Positions 43,288 through 53,240 of a stretch of DNA of 64,000 nucleotides are shown piece after piece; the stretch's first letter is position 1, and each line of letters opens with the position of its first letter. The DNA is from Primulina eburnea (lineage: Eukaryota; Streptophyta; Magnoliopsida; Lamiales; Gesneriaceae): positions 26,402,195-26,466,194 of the forward strand of contig NC_133103.1 of assembly GCF_022965805.1 (NCBI RefSeq), written 5' to 3'. The notes under the pieces were generated by a model. The model was given only the letters and a program-made list of their open reading frames with translations. It was not told the origin of the DNA and did not search any database. Both the position numbers and the translations under genes were made by a program.

Positions 43288-45016
43288 CTAACTAATTAAT
43301 GAAAATACAGGAATTCTAGGAGTCTTGGATAAAAGGCCACTGCTGGATTCTACTATCCTTAACCGCATCCTTGATCTTGAAGCTTTGCATCTTTTGCCCA
43401 TCATAAATAAATCAAAGGGATGGATTTTACGAGCCTCCATCTCCACTTCTCTTGTTGCCTCGCTTTCCCACTGTTCGCCTCCCACGTCTTCGCAAAGAGC
43501 CACTTCCAGATTTGTCAGGAACTGACTGCCCAGAATTAGAAGGTATATGATGCCCATGAACCCAAGCAGGGAACCCAACAGCAGGGATTCTGTAGAATTC
43601 ACCATTCGAAGTTAAACATCACCACCACGACAAAAGGCTCGATAAAGACATGAAATTTAACAAAGGGGTGATATGAGCAGATAAGTGATCAAGAGCATAT
43701 CCATTTAACAGAATGAAAATATAAATTTGTAGAAAAATGAACTAATTGAATTAAGGCAATGCAACACCACCTGGCAAGAAATAGTTCAATGTATAAGCCA
43801 CACACCTATATGGTTTATTATAGGATCAAACTATGCATTGGTATTACAGAATGGGCTTGTCGTGACAAGCAAATATCATACAATTCTCGCAGTGCTTAGG
43901 AATCGGAGCAATGAGTTACAAGTTTAAAGAAAGAGAAAAGTAAATACGAATTTATTTCCGATTCAGACAAAGAGCAAGAAAAACTGCACACATAAATTAA
44001 TGATTTTAACACAAAACCAGAGCATGTCATCACGAGAAACAAGAATATTCTATCAATATCACAGTATAACTAGGAGAATCACATAGTGGGAATTTGAAGT
44101 CCTCACCCAACAAGAGCACAGCAGACTCCTGCTTGTTCATGGAAGCATCAAATGCCTTACTACTGTGCAAAGAAATCCGTAATGCTTGATTCTCGGCAAG
44201 AGAGAATTGGAGCAAAGTCCCAAGCCTCTTGCATTCTGCTTCATAGTACTTACTCTTCAACTCAAGATCCCTCAGGTACATCTTCTTTCTTTCCCGTGAT
44301 CTTACAGCCGCATCCCTGTTCCTGATTTGCCTACAATTCATAACCCAACTTTAGAGATTGCAATACAACAAATTTCACTCGAGTATATATAGTGATGGAC
44401 TGATGGAGCTCAGGAAACACTAGCCACTTCAAAGAAAAAAGGCTAGAGCAAGCCAAGAAACACGAAGAATACAAACATGAACCCGTTTCATTCATAAATA
44501 CGGCACCTAAACCAACATTAATCAAGGAAACAAAAAAAATCTAAATCAAAAAATGAAGGAGAGGCAAACATGTTCAGGGTGGCAAAAAAAGTAACACCTT
44601 TTGCGTTTTTTATCGACGGGATCATCAGTTTCTCCGGCATCACCACCTTTACCATCATTGATCTGATGGGAGCTATCTTCCTCTTCTTCTTGTGCCTCAA
44701 CCACCACCGAGTCAGGGCTGGCGGACGAATCCTTAGAGAGATCCGAACCTAACCAGGGCCCATCAGGCGAATCCAAAAGCAAGTCCGAGAAAAACTCATC
44801 GGTCAAAGAATCGCTGTGTTCTTCAACTGATTTATCGGAATTGGACTCGTCATTCATAAGGTATCGCTCGATGTCGTCGATCGAAAAATAAGAATCCATA
44901 CCATCTGCGCCGGCTGCCGCATCATCAAACAAATCGAAACCCAACTCATCTGGGACGTTATCTAACAAACTTTCCTCATCAATCGCCTCTTTATCTGTAA
45001 CTCCAGTCTCGATCAT
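43288..45016 (-). CDS. bZIP60: bZIP60, ER membrane-tethered stress transcription factor
   Basis: Three exons: 44598-45016, 44107-44330 and 43288-43589, all with GT/AG borders; 945 nt, 314 aa (Arabidopsis bZIP60 is 295). N-terminus acidic (activation). The basic region RQIRNRDAAVRSRERKK has the invariant N144-x7-R152 and is followed by a leucine zipper (about 162-190). A single membrane segment (about 216-236, LLLGSLLGFMGIIYLLILG) tethers the unspliced form to the ER; the rest is lumenal. Known role of the family: on ER stress IRE1 removes 23 nt from the mRNA, the membrane segment is lost, and the protein goes to the nucleus to induce chaperone genes. The intron-2 junction recreates MNKQESAVLLLESLLLGS, matching the conserved family sequence. 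Reads intact and functional. Confidence 0.95.
43581..44122 (-). promoter_or_regulatory. bZIP60: IRE1 unconventional splice cassette of bZIP60
   Basis: In the spliced mRNA the 23-nt cassette is CTGTGCTCTTGTTGG (last 15 nt of exon 2, 44107-44121) plus AATCCCTG (first 8 nt of exon 3, 43582-43589). Both cut sites read CTG|CTGT, each able to sit in a CUGCUGU loop on short stems (GAGU/GCUC; AAUCC/GGGUU). This is the known plant IRE1 site. After removal exon 3 is read in another frame for 50 codons to TAA at 43427-43429, giving 260 aa (Arabidopsis spliced form 258) ending in a basic segment, GSLRRRGRRTVGKRGNKR, that can serve as nuclear signal. Confidence 0.92.
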
Positions 45017-45340
45017 AGCCGCTGAAGAAAAAATAATCCAAAATCAAGCATTTGAACATGAACTGAATTCAGGGGGTGGTTTTATAGACGAAGCGGATCC
45101 TTGGGCAGTTTCCCGGTCGTTTCCACTAGCCTCCGGCCTCCCTGTTAAGGACAGGAGGAGGGATTATCTGAGCCGTAGATATTTGAAAGATTGGACCACA
45201 TACTCCGTAATGTACATGATAACTGTCTTTCCTCAAAAACACATCACCCAACCAATCAGCATTCAGACTTAAGGGACGGGGCGACGGGCTACTCCAGGGA
45301 AGACTATGCTGCATCAAGCGGTACTACCAATTTTTGTATT
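45017..45340 (-). promoter_or_regulatory. bZIP60 promoter and 5' UTR
   Basis: Minus-strand TATAAAA at 45080-45086, about 64 bases before the ATG, implies a short 5' UTR. Two CCAAT/ATTGG boxes are visible (near 45195 and 45252). I found no complete ERSE or UPRE, the ER-stress elements one might expect, in the 320 bases inspected. Confidence 0.6.
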
Positions 45341-45534
45341 TTTATTAGAGATCTATAAATTATTATTTTCTCTTCGAAATCAATCCTATTATTATGATTC
45401 TTCAATACTATACAAAATCCCCACGACGAAGAGATACAATTAAAAATATCATACATTAAATAATCATTAACTTTATTTTATTCTAATATTTTTTTTTTAT
45501 TTCTAATTTTTTTAATTGTTTTCCCGTGTTCTTA
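45341..45534. other. AT-rich intergenic spacer
   Basis: A/T-rich sequence with no feature I can support. Confidence 0.4.
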
Positions 45535-46872
45535 CGTTTTGATGAATATTGAAATCGTTCTTGATCTTATAGATAAAGTGGTGGGTGGTCAGATGAATAC
45601 CATGCTATGTGCTAAGCTTACTGATGAGGAGATTCGTAAAGGTGTTTGATATGTATCAATCTAAAACTCCAGGAACGGACAAGTTTATTGTTCTTTTCTA
45701 TCAGAAACTATGACCGATAATTGATAAGAATATATGAAAAAGTGAATTAAAAATCATAAGTGATCAAGAAGGTTTGGCATATTGGAATGCTAAGCTCATC
45801 ACACTTATTGTGAAGGTTAAGGAATCATTGTATTTGTAGGATTTCAGATCAATCAGTCTATGTAACACTTGTTACAAAATAGTTTCTTGCGCAATCACTA
45901 ACCGGTTTAGACCAATTGGTTTAATCCAATTCTTCCTCAAATTATTGATTATTTTCGAAGAACATTTATCACAGACAAGTTAATTCTTGATAATGTGATA
46001 GTTAGGTTTGAGTGTAAGTATTGGATTTGAAATAATAGGAAAGACAAAACATGAATTGTAGCCATCAAATTAGATATGAGCAAAACATAATAATCGAGTT
46101 AAATCAGTTTTACAAGTGATTCCTTCTTATACAATGTCTTACTTTAAAATTCCAATTACTTTTTATCAGGAGTTGGAACAAATTAGTGCAAAATTTTGGT
46201 GGCAGGACAAAAATCGTAAGAGAAAAATGCATTGATTAAAGTAAGATAACTTATGTTGCCCAAAAGGTATGGGTGGGTTGGGCTTTCGACAGTTTTCAGT
46301 ATTCAGCAAAGCATTGCTCGCCAAACAAGTATAGAAGATCATTCAACTGTCTGAGTCATTGAAGGCAAAAATACTAAAAGCACACTACTTTAAACATGTC
46401 GGGGAATTATCCGTTGTATATTTGACACTCATTACTGTGGAGTCGGGAGTTGATAAAAAAAAGTTTGTGCTTGAGAGTGAGCAATGGACAATGTGTTATA
46501 GAAAGGAAAGATCCTTGTATCTCGAAGCTGGTATCATGATGTACTTGTGAGAAAGAATTTTCCACTCGTGAAGTTGAAAAAAATATTGATATTCCATTAA
46601 ATCGAAGTGGTGATGATAATATTAGAGTGTGGATAGGTAACAAAAATGAGAGATATAATGTGAAAGAGGGCTATTCAAAGGAAACAACTTGGGTTTTTGC
46701 CTCGGTTTCGGGTTGATAAATGAATATATTTTTCTCGGATTCTATGATTTTTGTTCAAATGGTAAGTGCTTAACCCCTGTGGAGAGTTTGGTCATCCAGG
46801 TATATTGGCTTTGGAATCCACGTTAGAGCTCGATAACTTCAAATCTATTAAGATTAATTGTGCGACGCATTT
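45535..46872 (+). pseudogene. Decayed LINE ORF2 fragment, left part
   Basis: Conceptual pieces of LINE ORF2 in shifting frames: MNTMLCAKLTDEEIRKGV, ISLCNTCYKIVSCAITNR, AIKLDMSK, KGMGGLGFRQFSVFSKALLAKQ, KAKILKAHYFKH and RVWIGNKNERYNVKEGYS. Order matches RT then the zinc-binding RT domain. Many stops and frameshifts; a different, older copy from the LINE at 39890. The Tat-type element interrupts it at 46873; its tail resumes at 52365. Confidence 0.8.
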
Positions 46873-47227
46873 TGATACCCCATGGATGGGCCTAGCCCAG
46901 ATGGAAGACATGGATAGACCACTACTCTTGGCTCATCTCTAGCCCAAATGGAAGACAAGTCCATCAAGGGTTCAGGTATCTTCCTATAAATACCAGATTT
47001 GATTGTTCAGTTAGATTATTCACTATATTGTTTTCAGCAGCACCTTTAGCTACTCCCCCACATATCCTCAGTCTCTGACTTGAGCGTCGGAGGGGCTACA
47101 CCAAGACACCCTCCTGGCCTCCTCCTAACGATCTTATCTGTGATTTCAGGCTCAGGGTAATTTCAAAACCTGCGTCTGGACTAATGACACTTGCTGGGAG
47201 CGGACCCTAAATTATCCGTGAGTATCA
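46873..47227 (+). repeat. Tat-type element 5' LTR
   Basis: 355 bp. TATAAATA at about 46984 is a plausible TATA box. Contains a 51-bp segment (CTTGAGCGTCGGAGGGGC...) that the 3' LTR lacks. Confidence 0.9.
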
Positions 47228-47229
47228 CT

Positions 47230-47245
47230 TGGCGCCGTCTGTGGG
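47230..47245 (+). other. Tat-type primer-binding site
   Basis: TGGCGCCGTCTGTGGG two bases after the LTR. TGGCGCCGT is a typical primer site of plant Tat/Athila-type gypsy elements (tRNA-Asp type). Confidence 0.8.
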
Positions 47246-47267
47246 AAGTTTGAGTTGAGACGTAGAT

Positions 47268-48726
47268 ATGGTAGGGAAGCGAGGGAGTGGAAGAGCTACA
47301 TCAGCATCATCGCGTCCTCGGAGGAGACCCGAACCATCTCATGCTGAGACAATACAGGAACAGCTGCATCTTGAGACGAGACAGGAACAACCTCGTCAAG
47401 AGACGAGAACCGAGGAACCCATTCACGAGACGATGGTCGAGCAACCCGTCCCAATGAGAATGTGGGGAACTTGACCCTGGAACAGCTGGGCAAATTTATC
47501 ACCCGAACTGTGGATGAGGCCATGAAAAACAACCGATAGTCTATTTTTGCTGAAGAGCAGGCCACTCGCCAGAAGCGAGAGGAAGATGCTGAGGGCCACC
47601 AGAGCAGGGTTAAAGAGACATAGCCCCACCAAAGTGGGGAGATTAGTGAGATAGGAGAGATGTGGAAAGAAATACGGATGTTGAGGCAGCAGTTTGGAAG
47701 CAGAGCGCCGGTACCCAAGAGAGGAAGTCTTTTTTCACTAGCCATTTTAGAAGAAGGGCTTCCTCCAAATTTTCGACAATCGAATGTGGGAGAGTACGAT
47801 GGACATAATGACACTTGGGGAGATTTGAGAATGCGGCTTTGTTGCATCAATATTCAGATAGAGTCAGGTGCAGGGTGTTTTTGGGCACGTTGGTGAGGTC
47901 AGCCCAGCAATGGTTTATTACCCTGCAGCCCAACTCCATATAGTATTTCGAAGTTTTTTAGACGGATTTTCTGCGCCGGTTTTCTAGTAGGAAGAGACAT
48001 CAGAAAAATTATTTGAGTCTGTTTGTGATGAAACAACAAGAGGCTGAAACTTTGCGAGAGTTTGTCCAGCGCTTCAATAGTGCAGGGCTGGAAATACCAG
48101 CGGCTACCCCTGACATCATGATAAGTGCATTTACCCAAGAACTGAGTGGAGGAAAATTTTTCAAATCGCTGGTCAAGAAACCTCCGTCGAGCTATGATGA
48201 TTTGTTTGCTCGGGCAAAAAAATATATAAATCTAGAGGATGCCCAGCGGCACAAGAGGATGGAGCAGCGGCCCGGGGGAGGAAAAATTGAGGGAGCGGAG
48301 AGAGGAGGAAGGAAGAGGGGCGCATGGGAAAGAGATGAGAATAAAGCTAGGGACAGAAGACAATTCTCATCACATGTTCCTCTGGATAGGAGTCGTGATG
48401 AGGTGACGGAGGTGAGGGAGCCCGAGGAGAGGTGGGAGAAGTCGCGAAGGGCTAAGAGCAGTGCTAGATTGCCTTCGCGGGACAGACGAGAAGGATGCGC
48501 ATCTGGGAGTCGACCGAGGTCTCGCCCGTCCCCTAGGCGTGGTCAAGGCCCTCCATGGATAAATCAGAGGGTCGGGAAGCAGAGAGGGGAAGGTCGAGGT
48601 CAAGATGACCCTCAGGAACCCGTCGAATCGAGGAGGGGAATGAACGATGATAACCACCCTACGAGAGGAATGATTCATATGATCTCGGGGGGTGCTACTG
48701 ATGGAGACTCTGGGCGAGCTCGGTAG
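47268..48726 (+). pseudogene. gag: Tat-type gag relic
   Basis: ATG at 47268 (MVGKRGSGRATSASSRPRRR) begins a gag that continues through stops and frameshifts: NLTLEQLGKFITRTVDEAM (from about 47466), then SLFSLAILEEGLPPNFRQSNVGEYDGHNDTWGDL, and a clean 237-codon stretch at 48013-48726 with the retrotransposon Gag motif (ETLREFVQRFN, IMISAFTQELSGGKFFKSLV, YDDLFARAKKYINLEDAQ) followed by a highly basic Arg-rich tail. Role: particle formation. Stops at about 47538, 47621, 47894 and a shift near 47468 show it is not translated as one protein. Confidence 0.85.
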
Positions 48727-48785
48727 GGCCGTGGGAGAAGGTTGGAGAACTTTGAGATATCTAGGGGTGCAGACTTACGAGAGGA

Positions 48786-49178
48786 ATGATTCATATGATC
48801 TCGGGGGGTGCTACTGATGGAGACTCCGTGAACGTCTTGTTCAAAAGCACGTTGGATCAAATGAAGGTGGAAGGATTTGAGTTTGAGCCGGTCTCCACCC
48901 CGCGGTATGGGTTTGCAGAACACGTCATCCTGCCTTTGGGTCAGATTGTTCTTCCCCTATCCTTGGGGACTTATCCTCGGCGGGTAACAAAAATGATATC
49001 ATTCACCGTGGTGGATAACTCGTCAACATATAATAGAATTCTAGGACGGACAACCCTGAAGGTTTTTAGAGCAGTGCTTCCAGTTATCATCAGAAGCATA
49101 AGTTTCCTGTGGGAAAAAGAGTTGGAGTCTTGTGTGGGGACCAGAAAGTCGCACGTCGTTGTTATGAAAGAATCGTGA
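48786..49178 (+). pseudogene. Tat-type protease relic missing its active site
   Basis: 130 codons matching the end of Tat-type protease (SVNVLFKSTLDQM, LPLGQIVLPLSLGTYPR, ISFTVVDNSSTYNRILGR). The usual active-site part just before SVNVLF is gone; instead the sequence repeats a 49-bp block (48663-48711 and 48779-48827) that fuses MISGGATDGDS directly to VNVLF. Confidence 0.75.
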
Positions 49179-49521
49179 AGGAAGAAGAAAAGAGAGGTCA
49201 TGAACATTCACATGGAAGCTTGAGCTCAGTCTTACAGTTGTAGAGTCATTCGGAGAAGCTTCTAAGTGGGTAACTTTGTCCTGTGGAGGTACAAGAGGAG
49301 CAGAGAGCAAAGTTGGAGAATACACTAGGTAAGGCTCTAAAGAGACCTGAGAATGCTTACCACCTTAGAGAATATTAATCTTGACTTTATTTTTGATGTA
49401 TTTCAATCCTGAATTTGTCTTACGTTATCAGTTGATATTTAATAAAGTCAAGTTCTTATATTAAGTTCGTGGTTGTTCTTGTATTATGAGAATGATATGA
49501 ATTAAATTTTACCTACTTAGG

Positions 49522-51000
49522 CTGCGCCTAGTAGAGGAGAAGAGTGGGGAGGAGAAAAGTTATGTTTTTCCTGCTAAGGCATCGCCTAGCAGAGGAGCAG
49601 AGTGGAGGAAGAGAAACAAATTTTCCTGCTAAGGGATCGCCTAGCAGAGGAGCAGAGTTGGGGAGAAGAAAAAATTTTTTTTCCTGCTAAGGCATCGCCT
49701 AGCAGAGGAGCAGAAGTGAGGAGGAAAAAAAATTTTATTTTCCTGCTAAGGCATCGCCTAGTAGAGGAGTCAGAGAGTGACGAGGTGAAATTTTTATTTT
49801 CCTGCTAGATGTCGCCTAACAGAGGAGTTAGAGGGTGTGGGTGGAGAATCTTTAATTTCCTGCTAAGGCGTCGCCTATCAGAGGAGTTAGGGGGTGAGGG
49901 TGGAGAATCTTTATTTTCCTGCTAAGGCATCGCCTAGCAGAAGAGCAGAGTTGGGGATGAGAAAAATTTATTTTCCTGCTAAGGCATCGCCTAGCAGAGG
50001 AGCAGAGTTGGGGATGAGAAAAATTTTTATTTTCCTGCTAAGGCGTCGCCTAACAGAGGAGTTATAGGGTGAGGGTGGAGAATCTTTATTTTCCTGCTAA
50101 GGTGTCGCATAGCAGAGGAGTTAGAGGGTGAGGGTGGAGAATATTGATTTTCCTGCTCAGGCGTCGTCTTGAAGAGGAGTTAGAGGGTGAGGATGATAAG
50201 AATTTTATTTTTCTACTAAGGCATCACCTAGTGGAGGAGCAGCGTGTAACAGAAAAATTTTATTTTCCTACTAAGGAATCGCCTAGTAGAGGAGCAGTGT
50301 GTAGAAGAAAATTTTTATTTTCTTGCTAAGGTATCACCTAGCAGAGGAGTTAGAGGGTGGAGATGTCGAATTTTTATTTTCCTGCTAAGGTATCACCTAG
50401 CAGAGGAGTTAGAGGGTGGGGATGTCGAATTTTTATTTTCCTGCTAAGGTAGCACCTAGCAGAGGAGTTATAGGGTGGGGATGTTGAATTTTTTTTTTCC
50501 TGCTAAGGTATCACTAGCAGAGGAGTTAGAGGGTGAAGATGTTGAATTTTTATTTTCCTGCTAAGGTATCACCTTGCAAAAGGGTTAGAGGGTGGGGATA
50601 TCGAATTTTTATTTTCCTGCTAAGGTAGCACCTAGCAGAGGAGTTAGAGGGTGAGGATGTCGAATCTTTATTTTCCTGCTAAGGTATCACCTAGCAGAGG
50701 AGTTAGAGGGTGAGGAGGTTGAATTTTTATTTTCCTGCTAAGGTAGCACCTAGCAGAGGAGTTAGAGGGTGGGGATGTTGAATTTTTATTTTCCTGCTAA
50801 GGTATCACATAGCAGAGGAGTTAGAGGGTGAGAGTGCTGATTTTTTATTTTCCTGCTAAGGTATCACCTAGCAGAGGAGTTAGAAGTGGAGATGTTGAAT
50901 TTTTATTTTTTTGCTATGGTATCACCTAGCGGAGGAGTTAGAGAGTGGGGATGTTGAATTTTCAATTGCCTGCTAAGATATTACCGAGCAGAGGATTTCG
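49522..51000 (+). repeat. Hairpin-bearing minisatellite (~57 bp x ~26)
   Basis: About 26 diverged units of 55-61 bp. Consensus features: TTTATTTTCCTGCTAAGG, a short variable stretch, CACCTAGCAGAGGAGTTAGAG, then GGGTGNGGATG. The core CTGCTAAGGC-ATC-GCCTAGCAG folds on itself, with changes on one arm sometimes matched on the other (for example CTACTAAGG with CCTAGTAG). Left units have GCATCGCC, right units GTATCACC, showing directional divergence. Small ORFs here follow the repeat and are not genes. Confidence 0.93.
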
Positions 51001-51179
51001 TACCATGCCGATTTTATTCACCCTAGTAGGTTTAAAGGCATCAGAGATAAATTCAGAAGAATCAGTGAATGCAAACACAAAATACTCAGTACGACAGAAA
51101 ACGAGTTCGTACATGCTAATAGTGCGCGAAAGAAAATAACCAAATGTAAACATCGTAAAAGCCGCAAGGATGAGCTGCT

Positions 51180-51660
51180 GACGATCACAAGTGTGTGCAC
51201 GCTCGTGTGAGCGCTCGGGCGATCGTGCGGATAGGGCAAGCGTGGCGAGGGGCGAGCTCGCGCAGGGGTGTGGCGTGCTGGTCGACCACTCGTGGTTAGG
51301 GGCGAGCGTGGGGTAAGGCGCGCTGGGGCGCAAAGGGGGAGCGAGGCAGGAGGCGAGCATGGCACGACGCTCGGGCGATCGTGGTAGAGGGCGATCTCGG
51401 GATGCTAGGGCAGGTACGCTGGGCAAGACGCACTCGGCGAGCTAGCGAGGGCGAGTAGGCGGCCCGACGAGCTGGCGAGGGCAGGGTGACTAGGCGAGCC
51501 GTGGCACGCTTGGCGATCGTGAGGCGGGCTCAGGCGAAGGTGAGGCGCGCTTGGGCGAGCTCGGTGATGGCTTGGCACGGTGCGCGCAGGCGAGACGTAC
51601 CTGGGCAAGCGACGAGGGCTGGACTGTGCTCAGGCGAGGCCGGCATGGGCTAGGGCGCAG
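51180..51660. repeat. GC-rich low-complexity tract
   Basis: Rich in GGCGAGC, GGGCGATCG and GGCGCGCTGGG variants, in sharp contrast to the AT-rich surroundings. It is long open in several frames only because stop codons are rare in GC-rich DNA. Function unknown. Confidence 0.7.
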
Positions 51661-52039
51661 CGATGGGTAAGCAGCACTAGGGTTTACGTACGGGAGAGAA
51701 CTAGCAACTGAAGGGAGTAGTAAATTTTGTGGAAGAGAAGTGAGAAAGAAGCAAGGAGGGGACCTCTATTTACAGGGGGAGCCTGGACCAAATGTTTCCA
51801 TGCAAAACAAGATTGCGATTTGATTTGATATCTTTCTCTTTGGAGACTGACGAACAGCAGGAAAATTCACGGCCTCACCCTTGCGAGTGCTTACTTTTGA
51901 GGCCGTAATTTCCGCAGCGGCAAACATTGTTCGTTAACGAAAAACGAAATAAATTTTTCTATTACGGTACGTCCTCGTCGCCGATAAACCAAGGACAACA
52001 CAATTAATCGAACTTTGAACCTACGATTCAGTTCGATTC
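51661..52039 (+). other. Tat-type element 3' internal region
   Basis: No coding signal; leads into the polypurine tract before the 3' LTR. Confidence 0.5.
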
Positions 52040-52055
52040 GGGAGGGGGAGACCGG

Positions 52056-52359
52056 TGATACCCCATGGATGGGCCTAGTCCAGATGGAAGACATGGATGA
52101 GCCCACTACTCTTGGCTCATCCCTAGCTCAAATGGAAGACAAGCACATCAAAGGCCCAGGTATCCTCCTATAAATATCTGGTTTGATTGTTCAGTTAGAT
52201 TATTCACTATATTGTTTTGAGCAGCACCCTTAGCTGCTCCCCCCATATATCATCAGTCTTTGATCTTATATGTGATTTCAGACTCAGGGTAATTTCAAAA
52301 CCTGCGTCTGGACTAATGACACTTGCTGGGAGCGGACCCTAAATTCCCCGTGAGTATCA
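52056..52359 (+). repeat. Tat-type element 3' LTR
   Basis: 304 bp, matches 46873-47227 except for one deletion of about 51 bp and scattered substitutions. Confidence 0.9.
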
Positions 52360-52364
52360 CATTT

Positions 52365-52440
52365 GTTAGCTCGCATGGCCTTGATTTTTTTGACACGACT
52401 GAATGGCTAGATGGTGTTATTCCATAATGACTTATGAACA
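52365..52440 (+). pseudogene. Decayed LINE fragment, right part
   Basis: Reads LARMALIFFDTTEWLDGVIP with one frame slip, the usual C-terminus of plant LINE RNase H, and continues the frame interrupted at 46872. A T/A-rich tail follows. Confidence 0.65.
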
Positions 52441-53240
52441 TTGTATCTCGGGATATTGTTTATTAATTTCTATATTGTTTTAATTTTTTTTTTAAGGAAA
52501 ACAAAATTATTATTTTAAAATGAAATACATCTATAATATTTATTGTCACCATTTTTTTTTAATTTTTTTCAAAATAAAAATACAAAAGACGATATATAGA
52601 TAATTTTGATATTATTGTATATCTATATAAAATGAAACATTATAAAAAATATGAAGTTAAATAACTAGTGTTATAGATATTTCGTAAAAAATAATCTAAA
52701 GTAACTGAAAATTCCCTTGAATTTTTATATATGTTTCGTACAATATCTCATGTTTTAACAAAATTTCCGAAAAATTTACCAACCCAATTTTTTATAGCTT
52801 CGGATAAATTATATAAACATAAGAATAAATTTCACTTGATTGGAAAATTTGAAAACAAAAGGTAAATTAAGACGACATACATTTATCAATGAGTTTAATT
52901 ATAAATATTTTTATTTTACATTATTTATTTTTTCACATTTAGGGTATTTATAAAATTTAATAAAATTTTATGAATAAATAAAGTCCTAGAGAATTTTACT
53001 TTACGAATAAAGATATTGAGTGCAATAATTGCCCTTATTAATTAAAACAATCGAAATATTGTTTTTGACCTATTATATGATTTAAAAGATTTGATTTGTA
53101 TCGTTACCACCAGTTGAAGCTTTTGATTAAAGCGGAAAGTTTTCAGTCTTAAAATTGATATCAGAACCAAGATCACGAGTTCGTTTCTCATTTATATCAA
53201 AGAGTACAATTATTGGATGCAATAATTGTTTTTACTAGGT
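52441..53240. other. AT-rich stretch without genes
   Basis: Nothing coding. At 53153-53190 ATTGATATCAGAACCAAGATC looks like a decayed Met-tRNA primer site of a lost LTR element. Confidence 0.4.

Larger units (their letters stand above)
46873..52359 (+). mobile_element. Non-autonomous Ty3/gypsy Tat-type element with minisatellite interior
   Basis: 5487 bp bounded by LTRs 46873-47227 and 52056-52359 (TGATACCCC...GAGTATCA) and the 5-bp target duplication CATTT (46868-46872, 52360-52364). A TGGCGCCGTCTGTGGG primer site (47230-47245) and a GGGAGGGGGAGACCGG polypurine tract (52040-52055) are in place. Inside: gag relics, broken protease, then no RT, RNase H or integrase. Their place is taken by a 1.5-kb minisatellite and a GC-rich tract. 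It resembles non-autonomous gag-bearing elements (TR-GAG/LARD-like) that borrow enzymes in trans. The 3' LTR lacks about 51 bp present in the 5' LTR. Confidence 0.9.

Noticed and set aside
45017..45340. ER-stress element (ERSE/UPRE) in the bZIP60 promoter
   Set aside because: CCAAT boxes are present but the required partner half-sites at the right spacing were not found.
49522..51000. Regular repeats that might suggest a CRISPR array
   Set aside because: Repeats are imperfect, spacers are not unique, it is inside a plant retrotransposon, and no cas genes exist; it is a minisatellite.
51018..51608. Long open frames on the minus strand rich in Pro/Ser/Arg
   Set aside because: GC-rich low-complexity DNA lacks stop codons by chance; no domain and no start context.
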